Notes: a model not told the origin generated them from the sequence alone. A DNA stretch of 64,000 nucleotides from Deferribacter autotrophicus (GCF_008362905.1 NZ_VFJB01000006.1:124001-188000); one strand, 5' to 3'. Counted from the stretch's first letter, positions 37,879 through 46,486 are shown. A program made the numbers and translations.

Positions 37879-38738
37879 TGAAAATTATAAAAGCAGAGCA
37901 TGCCGGTTTTTGTTTTGGGGTTGAAAGGGCTGTTGGAATTGTGGAGAATGCGTCCACAATATATGAAAATGTCGTAACACTTGGCCCTATAATACATAAT
38001 CCTCAGCTTGTAAATAAATTGAAAGAAAAAGGGGTTTTGCCAGTAGAATCAACAGGTGATGTTGAGAAGAAACATACGGTTATTATTAGATCCCATGGAA
38101 TTACAAAAGATAATTATAACTTTTTGAAAGAAAAGGATGTGAATATTATAGATGCAACATGCCCTTTTGTTATAAAAGCGCACAAATCAGCAATGAATTT
38201 ATCAAAGGAGGGTTATACTGTAGTTGTTTTTGGAGAAAAGGAGCATCCTGAGGTCAAAGGGATAGTGAGCTATGTAGAAGGGGAGTATTATCTAATTTCT
38301 TCAAAAGAAGAAGCTGAGCAATTACCTTTTAAAGAAAAATATGGTGTTGTAGCTCAAACTACTCAAAACGGAGAATATTTCAAAAATGTGGTTGATGTAA
38401 TCAAAGAAAAATGCAATGAGCTAAAAGTTGTTAATACAATTTGTAATGCCACTACTTACCGTCAAGAGGCTGCAAAAGCAGTGGCAAAACAGGTAGATAT
38501 GATGATAATAGTGGGTGGTAAAAACAGCGGTAATACAAGAAGACTTTACGAAATTTGCAAAGAAATATGTAAAAACAGCATTCATATTGAGACAAAAGAT
38601 GAATTAGATGAAAAAATGTTTGAAAATATTGAAAAAGTTGGTATAACTGCAGGAGCAAGCACTCCTGATTATCTGATAAACGATGTTATAAACTATTTAG
38701 AAGAGGTTGGAAATGCAAGAAAATGCAAAAAACAATAA
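37878..38738 (+). CDS. ispH: 4-hydroxy-3-methylbut-2-enyl diphosphate reductase
   Basis: Last MEP-pathway enzyme, a [4Fe-4S] reductase giving IPP and DMAPP. The three cluster Cys are in HAGFCFGVERA, DATCPFV and NTICNATTYRQ; the substrate region GGKNSGNTRRL is present. GTG start 37878. 286 aa. It overlaps rpsA by 26 nt. In several Gram-positive lineages ispH and rpsA are neighbours or fused, and this arrangement resembles an unfused version. Confidence 0.96.
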   Translation: MKIIKAEHAGFCFGVERAVGIVENASTIYENVVTLGPIIHNPQLVNKLKEKGVLPVESTGDVEKKHTVIIRSHGITKDNYNFLKEKDVNIIDATCPFVIKAHKSAMNLSKEGYTVVVFGEKEHPEVKGIVSYVEGEYYLISSKEEAEQLPFKEKYGVVAQTTQNGEYFKNVVDVIKEKCNELKVVNTICNATTYRQEAAKAVAKQVDMMIIVGGKNSGNTRRLYEICKEICKNSIHIETKDELDEKMFENIEKVGITAGASTPDYLINDVINYLEEVGNARKCKKQ

Positions 38739-40410
38739 CGAACTTGAAATGGAAGATTTTGAAGCTTTATTGGAAGAATCATTATCACTGCCTAAAAAAG
38801 GTACTGTGGTAAGAGGGCAGGTTGTTCAGATTACTGACAATCATGTATTGATAAATTTTGGTTATAAAAGTGAAGGGTTTGCAAATAAAGAGGATTTCCT
38901 GGCTGATGGAGAGTTGACTGTTAAAGTAGGTGATGAAGTAGATGTTATGGTAGTTGGAGTGACTGGTGGTGGTGCGAGGGTATGGCTTTCAAAAAAGGTG
39001 CTTGATCAGAAAAAGGACTGGCAGGATGTTTTGGAAGCTCATGAAAAAGGTAGATACTTGCCATTGAAAGTATTGGAAAAAGTGGAAAAAGGTTTTAAAG
39101 TTTTATTCAGCACAGTGGAAGGTTTTATTCCTGATGGACATATGGAATATATGCATAAACAACGTGAACCTGAATACTATATAGGAAAAGTTTTCAACTC
39201 TAAAATTCTCAAATTAAACAAGAGAGATAAAAGCTTTCTTGCTTCAAGAAAGATTTATCTGCAGGAAGTGAGAGAGGAAGAGAAAAGGAATTTCTTTGAG
39301 AAAACAAAGGTTGGTGATCTTGTAAAAGGTAGGGTGAAGAGTATAAAAAATTATGGTGTTTTTGTTGATGTCGGTCCAATTGATGTATTCCTAAGAAAGG
39401 AGAATATCAGCTGGGGAAGAGTAAAACATCCAAATCAATTTTTAGAGATTGATGATGTTATCGAAGGTGTAGTAGTGAATATTGATTCTGAAAATGAAAA
39501 GGTTGAAATAAGTTTAAAAGACAAGCAGCCTGATCCATGGACAAAAGTAGATGAAAAATATAAAAAAGGTGAAAAAGCATCAGGTACCGTTGTTGCAAGG
39601 GTGAAAAAAGGTTATATTGTAGAACTTGAGCCTGGCATTGATGGGTATATCCCTGATGATGAGCTTAGCTGGCTGAAAAAAGCTAATGTGAAATTGAATG
39701 TGAGAGACGTGGTTGAAGGTCAGGTAATAGATATTGATAATAAAAATAAAAAAGTTGTTCTTTCTTTGAAACTTTTGAGTGAAAATCCTTGGGTAAGCCT
39801 TAGAAACAAACACCCTGAGGGGTCTGTGATTAAAGGTAAGGTAAAAAGTATTACTGATTTTGGTATATTTGTAGATTTTGGAGTATTTATTGATGGACTT
39901 ATCAGGAAAGAGGATATCTCTTGGACTGAAGATGTTACTGACTTAAGTGAAATGTTTAAAGTTGGTGATAAAGTTGAAGCTAAAATTTTAAAGATTGATG
40001 ACAAGAGAGAAAGAATTTCTCTTGGTATAAAACAGCTTGAAAAGAATCCTTGGAGAGAGATTGATAAAATTTTGCCAAAAGGAAAAGTTGTGGAAGTACC
40101 TGTTACATTGGTAACAAAAGATTATGTGGAAGTGGAATTGCCAAGAAAGATTAAAGGGGTGATTGAAGCAAGAGAGCTTGATGAGCAGAAAGTGTTGCCT
40201 GAAGAGCTTGTAAAGGTTGGAGATACTATAAAAGCTGTTGTAATTGGCTATAATGCGAAGGATAAGAAGGTCTTTTTGTCCAGGAAAAAATATCTGCTTG
40301 ATTCAGAAAAGAGAGAAGTTAAAGAGTTTTTAAAGCAGTTGGAAAGTAAAGAAGATACTGGATTTAGCTTAGGTAATATTTTAAAAGATAAGCTTAAAGA
40401 TATTGAATAA
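38713..40410 (+). CDS. rpsA: 30S ribosomal protein S1
   Basis: RNA-binding ribosomal protein aiding mRNA recruitment. An acidic N-terminal segment is followed by about six S1 (OB-fold) repeats of roughly 70-85 residues. Recurring blocks are VKSIKNYGVFVDVG, VKSITDFGIFVDFG, LRKENISW/IRKEDISW and KVEISLK/RISLGIK. ATG 38713 (MQENAKN) is six bases after AGAGG; an in-frame TTG at 38707 is less likely. 565 aa is normal. A strong terminator follows and ends the supraoperon. Confidence 0.97.
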   Translation: MQENAKNNNELEMEDFEALLEESLSLPKKGTVVRGQVVQITDNHVLINFGYKSEGFANKEDFLADGELTVKVGDEVDVMVVGVTGGGARVWLSKKVLDQKKDWQDVLEAHEKGRYLPLKVLEKVEKGFKVLFSTVEGFIPDGHMEYMHKQREPEYYIGKVFNSKILKLNKRDKSFLASRKIYLQEVREEEKRNFFEKTKVGDLVKGRVKSIKNYGVFVDVGPIDVFLRKENISWGRVKHPNQFLEIDDVIEGVVVNIDSENEKVEISLKDKQPDPWTKVDEKYKKGEKASGTVVARVKKGYIVELEPGIDGYIPDDELSWLKKANVKLNVRDVVEGQVIDIDNKNKKVVLSLKLLSENPWVSLRNKHPEGSVIKGKVKSITDFGIFVDFGVFIDGLIRKEDISWTEDVTDLSEMFKVGDKVEAKILKIDDKRERISLGIKQLEKNPWREIDKILPKGKVVEVPVTLVTKDYVEVELPRKIKGVIEARELDEQKVLPEELVKVGDTIKAVVIGYNAKDKKVFLSRKKYLLDSEKREVKEFLKQLESKEDTGFSLGNILKDKLKDIE

Positions 40411-40439
40411 TCAGTTAGTTTTATTTAAGCTAACTGATT
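40409..40439 (+). terminator. Rho-independent terminator after rpsA
   Basis: A 10-bp perfect stem AATCAGTTAG / CTAACTGATT with an 11-nt loop, followed by TTTAATT. It begins at the rpsA stop codon and should end the pheA-rpsA transcript. Confidence 0.85.
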
Positions 40440-40590
40440 TTTAATTAAAAGCTATTTATTAAAAGCGAGTAAAGTTTTTCTTTAGTTTTTGATGTTTTTA
40501 ATGAAAAGCTTAGGTTTTGAATATGTGTAAAAATTAAGAAAATGGCTTTTATATTCAGAAATACAATAAAATTGCTTTACTGTCTTGGTT

Positions 40591-40607
40591 TCTGGGGACT
40601 CCCCAGA
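40591..40607. repeat. Short GC-rich inverted repeat upstream of the antiporter gene
   Basis: TCTGGGG ACT CCCCAGA, a perfect 7-bp inverted repeat with a 3-nt loop, stands out in AT-rich surroundings 41 nt before the antiporter ATG. It lacks a T tract, so an operator or an mRNA hairpin is more likely than a terminator. Confidence 0.45.
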
Positions 40608-40647
40608 GTAATCTCAAAATTAATTTTTCAGGAGTGAGTAAGAATCA

Positions 40648-41637
40648 ATGTATTATATTCTCTTTGTTGTTTGTGCTATTTTAATTGTTTATAGTGGAAT
40701 GGCTTTGTCAAAATATGGTGATGTGATTGCATCTGCAACGAATCTTGGACATAGTCTAGTAGGGATTCTCCTTCTTTCAGTAGTCACAAGCTTACCTGAA
40801 CTGATATCTTCCATTGGTTCTGTTACAGTGGTGGATGCGCCTTCTCTTGCCTTTGGAAATATTTTTGGCTCAAATATGTTTAACATATTTATAATATTTT
40901 TGATGGACTTGCTTTTTAAAAAAGATTCTATCTTTGTGGATATAAGCCTAGCTAATATAGTGACAGGTATTTATGCTCTATTATTGACCATTGTTGCAAT
41001 AATGGGATTTGTATTCAAAATGCCTAATTTCTTATGGGTATCATCAGGTAGTATTATTATTTTTGTTATTTATGTGGCGTCTGTTTACAGTGCTTATAGA
41101 AGTTCATTTTTTGATATACAAATGGAAAATGAAGACGAAAAAGTTGATTCTGCTTCGCTCAGGAAAGCTGTGTTACTTTTTACGTTTTTTGCAATTATAA
41201 TTGTGGTAGCAGGTTTACTTTTGAGTAAATCAGCGGATGTAATTGCATTGGAGACAGGGCTTGGTAGAAGTTTTGTGGGGGCTTTTTTGCTCGCTTTTGT
41301 TACATCTTTACCTGAAATTTCGGCATCTATTGGGGCAATTAGGGTTGGATCGGCAAATATGGCTTTTGGAAATATTGCTGGTTCATGTGTGTTTAATGTG
41401 GCAATTTTGTTTTTTGTGGATATTTTTTATATGAAAGGTTCTGTATTTGAGTTTGTATCGTTAATTCACCTGAAATCAGCTCTTTTATCTGCTATAATGT
41501 TAATTATTGCACTAATAGGAGTGAAACAGGATAAGATTTCAAGATTTAGATTAGGGAGAATAAGTATTTACTCCTTTTATATAGGAATTTTTTATACATT
41601 CTACCTGTTATATATGTATAAAATGAGGGGAAGCTGA
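40648..41637 (+). CDS. Ca2+/cation antiporter (CaCA superfamily)
   Basis: Inner-membrane Na+/Ca2+ or K+-dependent exchanger. Two alpha repeats are visible: VVTSLPELISS with AFGNIFGSNMFN (about residues 44-82) and FVTSLPEISAS with AFGNIAGSCVFN (about 211-250). About ten TM helices, 329 aa. The Shine-Dalgarno GGAG is 13 nt from the ATG, a long spacing. It overlaps sppA by one base. Ion specificity is not decidable. Confidence 0.92.
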   Translation: MYYILFVVCAILIVYSGMALSKYGDVIASATNLGHSLVGILLLSVVTSLPELISSIGSVTVVDAPSLAFGNIFGSNMFNIFIIFLMDLLFKKDSIFVDISLANIVTGIYALLLTIVAIMGFVFKMPNFLWVSSGSIIIFVIYVASVYSAYRSSFFDIQMENEDEKVDSASLRKAVLLFTFFAIIIVVAGLLLSKSADVIALETGLGRSFVGAFLLAFVTSLPEISASIGAIRVGSANMAFGNIAGSCVFNVAILFFVDIFYMKGSVFEFVSLIHLKSALLSAIMLIIALIGVKQDKISRFRLGRISIYSFYIGIFYTFYLLYMYKMRGS

Positions 41638-42497
41638 TGAAATGGGTGAAACTTCTTTTTAAATTTATTCTTTTTTTGATTGTTATAATATTTTTTATAG
41701 AGATGGTTTTGATGCTTACTAAAGGTGATTCCTCTGTATTGCTCAAAAAACCACATGTCTTGGTAGTAGAGCTTAATGGTGTAATAGTTGATTCGAAAAA
41801 GGTGACAAAAAAGTTGGAAAGAGCTGAAAAAGACGAATACATTAAAGGTGTTATATTAAAAATAAATTCACCGGGTGGTGCTGTAGCTCCAAGCCAGGAG
41901 ATTTACAGATTTATTAGGAACATGAAGAAACCGGTTTATGCAGCAATTTCCACACTTGGAGCTTCTGGTGGTTATTATGTTGCTTCAGCTTGCGATAAAA
42001 TTTTTGCTCTTTCTGGGAGCATTACAGGAAGTATTGGTGTGATTATGAAATTTTCAAATTTAAAGGAGCTTTATGATAAAATAGGAATAAAAGTTGTTAC
42101 CATCAAAAGTGGAAAATTTAAGGATATAGGCTCATCTTCAAGGGAGATGACCAAAGAGGAGAAGAGATTACTGGAAAATGCCATCAAGGATGTTTACAAT
42201 CAATTTGTAGAGGATATAATCAAGGCAAGGAGTATAAAAAGAGAATTGCTCTTGAAGTATGCCGATGGTAGGATTTTAACTGGTAATCAAGCAAAGAAAA
42301 TTGGACTAATTGATGCTATTGGAACTTATAGAGATGCATTCATTTCTATGAAAAAGGATTTTCATTTCTCAAATGATGTGATTTTGTATGAGCCAGAAGA
42401 AAGAAAAGGGGTTTTAAGGGAGTTTTTAGAGGGGGTTACAAATATAAAGATGAAGTTTGAGGAAACAGGTATTTTTTATTATCTTTATGAAAATTAA
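41637..42497 (+). CDS. sppA: Signal peptide peptidase SppA (S49 family, short form)
   Basis: Membrane-anchored serine protease that degrades cleaved signal peptides. One N-terminal TM helix (about 5-25). The nucleophile Ser lies in LGASGGYYVA near residue 110, and the catalytic Lys in KSGKFKDIGSS near residue 160. INSPGGAV and SITGSIGVI are family motifs. 286 aa corresponds to the single-domain form. The gene starts one base inside the antiporter stop. Confidence 0.95.
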   Translation: MKWVKLLFKFILFLIVIIFFIEMVLMLTKGDSSVLLKKPHVLVVELNGVIVDSKKVTKKLERAEKDEYIKGVILKINSPGGAVAPSQEIYRFIRNMKKPVYAAISTLGASGGYYVASACDKIFALSGSITGSIGVIMKFSNLKELYDKIGIKVVTIKSGKFKDIGSSSREMTKEEKRLLENAIKDVYNQFVEDIIKARSIKRELLLKYADGRILTGNQAKKIGLIDAIGTYRDAFISMKKDFHFSNDVILYEPEERKGVLREFLEGVTNIKMKFEETGIFYYLYEN

Positions 42498-42519
42498 TGA
42501 TTGATAATAAGGTTTTAAT

Positions 42520-44046
42520 GTGTTTGCGAAGGTTTCCACTGCACATCTTGAGGGTATTGAACCAGTCTTGGTTGAAGTGGAAGTTAATATTTCGAATATG
42601 GGATTGCCTTCCTTTACAGTGGTTGGTCTTGCAGAAACAAGTATCAAGGAAAGTCGTGAAAGGGTTAAATCAGCTTTAAAAAATCTCGGATTCAATATTT
42701 TTGCCAAACCTATTACTATTAATTTGGCACCTGCCGATTTTAAGAAGGAAGGGACTCATTACGACTTACCAATTTCTATAGGATTACTTGCAGCGTCAGG
42801 TTTCTTAAATGCAGAAATGGATGACACTTTTTTCATTGGTGAAGTTTCACTTGATGGAAAACTGAGAGGGGTAAAAGGAGTTTTACCTTTTACGATATTT
42901 GCAAAGGAAAATGGTTTTAAAAAAATTATTGTTCCAAAAGAGAATATAAATGAAGCAGCTATAATAGATGGTATAGAAATTTATGGGTTTGACTCTCTAG
43001 ATAAAGTGCTTGCCTTTTTAGCAGGCGAGATGGATGAGAGGCCCATAAAAAAGGATATTACCGAATTGCTTATCCATGAAAATGAATATCATGATTTTGA
43101 AGATGTGAAAGGGCAGTTCGCTGTGAAGAGGGCTGCTGAAATTGCAGCAGCTGGAATGCATAACTTGTTGATGATAGGATCTCCTGGTAGTGGCAAGACG
43201 ATGATTGCAAAAAGGATACCCTCCATTCTTCCTGAAATGACTTTAGAAGAAATAATTGAGACTACAAAGATTCATTCTGTTGCAGGAAGGCTAATTAATA
43301 AAAATCAAATTGTTAGCAAAAGACCTTTTATTGCCCCACATCATACAGCCAGTGATGTATCTATAATAGGTGGGGGACGCGATGCAAAACCGGGAGCTGT
43401 GAGCCTTGCCCACAACGGTATACTCTTTTGCGATGAATTGCTTGAGTTTAAAAAGAGTGTGCTGGAAGTATTGAGGCAACCGCTTGAAGATAGAGTGGTG
43501 ACAGTAAGTAGGGCAAACAGAACAGTGACGTATCCTGCAAATTTTATGTTTGTGGCAGCGTGTAACCCTTGTCCTTGTGGATATTTAGGGGATAACAGAA
43601 GAGAGTGTGTATGTACTCAAGCTCAAATTCAAAGGTATAGAGCAAAATTGTCTGGTCCTTTGATGGATAGAATTGATATTCAGGTGCAGGTTTCCTCAAT
43701 TGATATAAAAGACTTATCAAAGCTGCAGCCTGGTGAATCATCTGAGAATATAAGAAAGCGTGTGGAAGTGGCAAGAAAGATACAGATGGAAAGGTTTAAG
43801 GAAGAAGGGATACTATATAACTCTCAGATGAATGAGAAGCAGATTAGAAAGTATTGCAGACTTGATGAATCAAGTTTGAAATTGATGGAACAGGCCGTGA
43901 CGAAATTGGGCTTATCGGCAAGAGCCTATTCGAAGATTTTAAAGGTAGCTCGTACCATAGCTGATTTGGAAGAGTCAAAAGATCTTTTATCTAAACATAT
44001 TTTAGAAGCTATCCAGTACCGCATACTTGATAAAGAAAATCTTTAA
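42520..44046 (+). CDS. comM: ComM/YifB family Mg-chelatase-like AAA+ ATPase
   Basis: Cytoplasmic AAA+ protein; Vibrio cholerae ComM is a hexameric helicase promoting branch migration in natural transformation. N-terminal ChlI-like domain (VVGLAETSIKESRERV), Walker A GSPGSGKT near residue 220, Walker B LFCDELLEF near residue 302, a Cys cluster NPCPCGYLGD ... CVCTQAQ, and a C-terminal Mg-chelatase domain. GTG start 42520 (VFAKV) agrees with family N-termini. 508 aa. DNA uptake genes are not in this window apart from a prepilin peptidase. Confidence 0.94.
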   Translation: MFAKVSTAHLEGIEPVLVEVEVNISNMGLPSFTVVGLAETSIKESRERVKSALKNLGFNIFAKPITINLAPADFKKEGTHYDLPISIGLLAASGFLNAEMDDTFFIGEVSLDGKLRGVKGVLPFTIFAKENGFKKIIVPKENINEAAIIDGIEIYGFDSLDKVLAFLAGEMDERPIKKDITELLIHENEYHDFEDVKGQFAVKRAAEIAAAGMHNLLMIGSPGSGKTMIAKRIPSILPEMTLEEIIETTKIHSVAGRLINKNQIVSKRPFIAPHHTASDVSIIGGGRDAKPGAVSLAHNGILFCDELLEFKKSVLEVLRQPLEDRVVTVSRANRTVTYPANFMFVAACNPCPCGYLGDNRRECVCTQAQIQRYRAKLSGPLMDRIDIQVQVSSIDIKDLSKLQPGESSENIRKRVEVARKIQMERFKEEGILYNSQMNEKQIRKYCRLDESSLKLMEQAVTKLGLSARAYSKILKVARTIADLEESKDLLSKHILEAIQYRILDKENL

Positions 44047-44111
44047 TATTAGAGATTTTAGTGCATTATGAGTTGTTCTTTTATAATGATAAATTTAAAT
44101 GGAGGCAAATT

Positions 44112-44477
44112 GTGTTTAAAAAAGTATTAATGTTTCTTGTTGTGGTTTTTGTATCTTTAAATTTTGCTCTTGATTTACAGGCTAAAGAAGTTACTGATAT
44201 TGCAGGTATGTTAGATAAAGCAAAAAATTTAGGTGTAATGGATAAAGAAGGTGGTTTTATGGTTTGTTTATTAAATAAGAATGATGAGTATCTTGTTAAA
44301 TTTAAAGTAAGTAGTGACGGAGAGTATCTCATTATGACAAAAAACAGTGGTGTAGATTTCGAAGGACAGCTATTAACAAGAAATTATAGTTATCAATTGG
44401 TAGTAGAATGTACAGATTTTAATTTACCAGACCAAAAACGATTCTTTAATTGCAATGAAGATATGGATAAATCATAA
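44112..44477 (+). CDS. Small secreted/periplasmic protein, unknown function
   Basis: Predicted 121-aa exported protein. A hydrophobic signal peptide (about residues 5-20) ends in DLQAKE, with likely cleavage after Ala. The mature part is about 95 residues, with three Cys (MVCLL, VVECT, FNCNE). GTG 44112 is six bases after GGAGG (44101-44105) and places the signal correctly; an upstream ATG at 44061 would add a polar segment before it. It follows comM but has its own Shine-Dalgarno. I cannot assign a family. Confidence 0.7.
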   Translation: MFKKVLMFLVVVFVSLNFALDLQAKEVTDIAGMLDKAKNLGVMDKEGGFMVCLLNKNDEYLVKFKVSSDGEYLIMTKNSGVDFEGQLLTRNYSYQLVVECTDFNLPDQKRFFNCNEDMDKS

Positions 44478-44582
44478 ACTTATTATATGTATTTTAGTAC
44501 ATCTGGAGACAATCCACGTTTGGGATGTGCAAAAATATTTATTGGCAAAAAATAATGGTGATTATAAGAGTTTTTTAAATTT

Positions 44583-44693
44583 TTATCTGATTCTTTTTTG
44601 ATAATTTTGCCTGCCAGCTCCTTATCAATGGCAAGGTGGGAATAAAACACAACAAATATTATCATTGATTTTTTTATTGGAATAACTCTTAAA
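44583..44693 (-). pseudogene. feoA remnant (3' part only)
   Basis: On the - strand the translation RVIPIKKSMIIFVVF followed by YSHLAIDKELAGKII aligns with the end of the intact FeoA at 56910 (KVIQKKPMIIFEVF, HSRFAIDKELADKII). Over 44601-44632 the DNA is identical to 56929-56960 at 30 of 32 positions. The upstream half is missing: an in-frame TGA lies just before this segment and no start is sensible. The frame also runs past the normal FeoA end. It therefore looks like a decayed copy left by duplication or rearrangement. Confidence 0.7.
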
Positions 44694-44978
44694 ATAAATC
44701 TTCAGGCTTTTAGGATTTTTGTAAAAAAACTGGTGATGTCTTCTTTGTCTTAGAATAATTTTTTGTATGATAGTACGTTATAATTTTTTCAGCATCAACT
44801 AAATAACACTCATGAAGTCATTCTATACTTCCATAGGCTAATCATTAGTTAAGAAACATTATCCTAACTGGTTTTGGATATGTAATTCTAAAAAATAGGC
44901 CGCTGGCTGTCTTAATGTTTCGGTGTGATAAAAAAAAAAATAAAATAAAGATGTTTTATTAGACGAGATTAGTGGTGA

Positions 44979-44997
44979 TAATCATTCCTAATGATTA
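44979..44997. promoter_or_regulatory. Fur-box-like palindrome
   Basis: TAATCATT CCT AATGATTA, a perfect 8-bp inverted repeat with a 3-nt centre. It resembles half-sites of the Fur consensus (GATAATGATAATCATTATC). It lies between the feoA remnant and the hydrogenase operon, about 400 nt from hybO, so its target is unclear. Could be the orphaned operator of the decayed feo copy. Confidence 0.45.
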
Positions 44998-45067
44998 GTA
45001 TTGAATAAATCTATAGTTATTTGAGTGTGATATAGATTTTACAAATATATGTAATTTGAATTTTTAA

Positions 45068-45208
45068 TTAACTAAATATATTGAAAATAGAGGATTGTTA
45101 GAAGCATTAGTTGTCGTGCGTGAGAAAACTGAAGGATGTTTTGTTGCTTTATTGCTGCTTTGATGGCGAAACATTGTTATTAAAACGTTTTTTTTAGATT
45201 GGTTATAA
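45068..45208 (+). pseudogene. Broken ORF remnant with one internal stop
   Basis: Between two in-frame TAA codons the + strand encodes about 46 codons with a single TGA: LTKYIENRGLLEALVVV and REKTEGCFVALLLL, stop, then WRNIVIKTFFLDWL. Composition and continuity on both sides of the stop suggest an inactivated gene fragment. No start or ribosome site is evident. I do not recognise the family. Confidence 0.35.
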
Positions 45209-45294
45209 ACTAAAAAAAATGATAATTGATAAAAGAAAGACATTAATACGTTAATTGTAGTATAAGGTCTGATAGAACATTGTATTATAAATAT

Positions 45295-45315
45295 AAACAA
45301 TAATAATTATTGTTT
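45295..45315. promoter_or_regulatory. Palindrome upstream of hybO
   Basis: AAACAATAAT A ATTATTGTTT, a 10-bp perfect inverted repeat around one central base, 86 nt before the hybO ATG and followed by a T run. It may be an operator for the hydrogenase operon or a weak terminator for the remnants upstream. Confidence 0.4.
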
Positions 45316-45400
45316 TTTTCAATAAAAACTCTTGTTTTCTATAAATTTTGTTGTTAATTATTTTTTCCGATAGGCCTTTATAAACATTTATGGAGGTAGT

Positions 45401-46486
45401 ATGAAAAGATTTAACATTAGTAGGCGTGATTTTATTAAAATATGTATCAAAACAACAGCTTTAATGGGACTGCCTTATGGAATGCATACAAAAGTTGCAG
45501 AAGCAGCTGAAAAGGCAGAAAAACCATCAGTAGTCTGGTTGCACTTTCAAGAGTGCACTGGTTGTTCTGAGTCACTTCTTCGCTCTAGCCATCCTGGCCT
45601 GTCAGAGCTGATTCTTGACCTGGTGTCATTAGATTACCATGAAACTTTGATGGCAGGCTCAGGTGTGCAAGCAGAGGAATCTTTGCACAGTGCAGTTACA
45701 GAAAATAAAAATAATTATATTTTGGTTGTTGAGGGAGCAATTCCTACTAAAGAAGGTGGTGTTTACTGCAAGGTGGGAGGAAAAACAGCTGTAGAATCAT
45801 TGAAAGAAATGGCAGAAAAGGCAGCTGCAATTATCTCTATAGGGACCTGTGCATCATATGGCGGTATTCAAGCTGTTGACCCCAATCCCACTGGTGCGGT
45901 TGGTGTCTGGGATATCGTAAAGGATAAACCAGTTATTAATGTGCCTGGTTGTCCACCTAATCCTTATAACTTTTTATCGGTAATATTGTATTATATGACA
46001 TTTAATAAGTTTCCTAAGCTTGATAAATTGAACAGGCCTTTGTTTGCTTATGGTAGAAAAATTCATGAACACTGTGAGAGAAGACCGCACTTTGATGCTG
46101 GTAGATTTGCTGAAAAATATGGTGATGAAGGCCATAAAAACGGGTACTGCCTGTATAAACTAGGGTGTAAGGGACCCGCTACATTTGCAAACTGTTCTGT
46201 TCTCAGGTTTAATGATGCAGGTGTTTGGCCTGTTTCTGTTGGTCATCCATGCATTGGATGTACAGAGCCTTCCATTCTTTTCAAAAAATCTATTGATGAA
46301 AAAGTTCAGATACACAATCCAACACCTCCTGATACTTATCCGTCAACTGAGCCAACTGAACGTGGTAAAGGTGCAGATCCTGTGACTACAGCTGTTGTCG
46401 GAGCAGTAGCAGGAGCAGCAGTTGGTGCAGGTGCTGTTTTGGCAAAGAAGCTGCCAAAGGAGGAGGATAGTGAAAAAGAAAACTAG
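45401..46486 (+). CDS. hybO: [NiFe] hydrogenase small subunit (Hyb type)
   Basis: Electron-transfer subunit carrying three FeS clusters, exported by Tat with the large subunit. Tat signal SRRDFIK is at residues 7-13. Cluster ligands are seen in QECTGCSES (proximal), GTCASYGG, VPGCPPNP, HEHCERRP and YKLGCKGP (distal), and HPCIGCTEP (medial). A C-terminal hydrophobic helix (about 325-345, rich in Ala, Val and Gly) anchors it in the membrane, as in HybO. 361 aa. It is the first gene of a hybOABCD series in the same order as in Escherichia coli. ATG follows GGAGG. Confidence 0.95.
   Translation: MKRFNISRRDFIKICIKTTALMGLPYGMHTKVAEAAEKAEKPSVVWLHFQECTGCSESLLRSSHPGLSELILDLVSLDYHETLMAGSGVQAEESLHSAVTENKNNYILVVEGAIPTKEGGVYCKVGGKTAVESLKEMAEKAAAIISIGTCASYGGIQAVDPNPTGAVGVWDIVKDKPVINVPGCPPNPYNFLSVILYYMTFNKFPKLDKLNRPLFAYGRKIHEHCERRPHFDAGRFAEKYGDEGHKNGYCLYKLGCKGPATFANCSVLRFNDAGVWPVSVGHPCIGCTEPSILFKKSIDEKVQIHNPTPPDTYPSTEPTERGKGADPVTTAVVGAVAGAAVGAGAVLAKKLPKEEDSEKEN

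Larger units (their letters stand above)
44698..45400. other. Gene-poor stretch upstream of the hydrogenase operon
   Basis: About 700 nt of very AT-rich sequence with no convincing intact gene. It holds a broken + strand ORF (45068-45208) and two palindromes, 44979-44997 and 45295-45315, given separately. The hyb promoter must lie near 45320-45390; TATAAA-like hexamers exist but none is clear. GGAGG precedes the hybO ATG. Confidence 0.6.

Noticed and set aside
37332-37997. 221-codon ORF antisense to cmk and ispH
   Set aside because: Low-complexity Ser/Ile/Leu-rich translation typical of a shadow frame; cmk and the ispH start are certain on the other strand.
42497-42679. 60-codon frame starting at the sppA stop
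   Set aside because: Overlaps comM in another frame; comM has clear N-terminal homology from GTG 42520.
44483-44665. 60-codon - strand ORF taken as an intact gene
   Set aside because: Only its N-terminal part matches the end of FeoA; the start is internal to the homology and the C-terminal extension is random, so it is called a remnant.
45064-45300. 78-codon - strand ORF in the hyb upstream region
   Set aside because: Composition is not protein-like and no ribosome site is present; the opposite-strand remnant is the more plausible reading.
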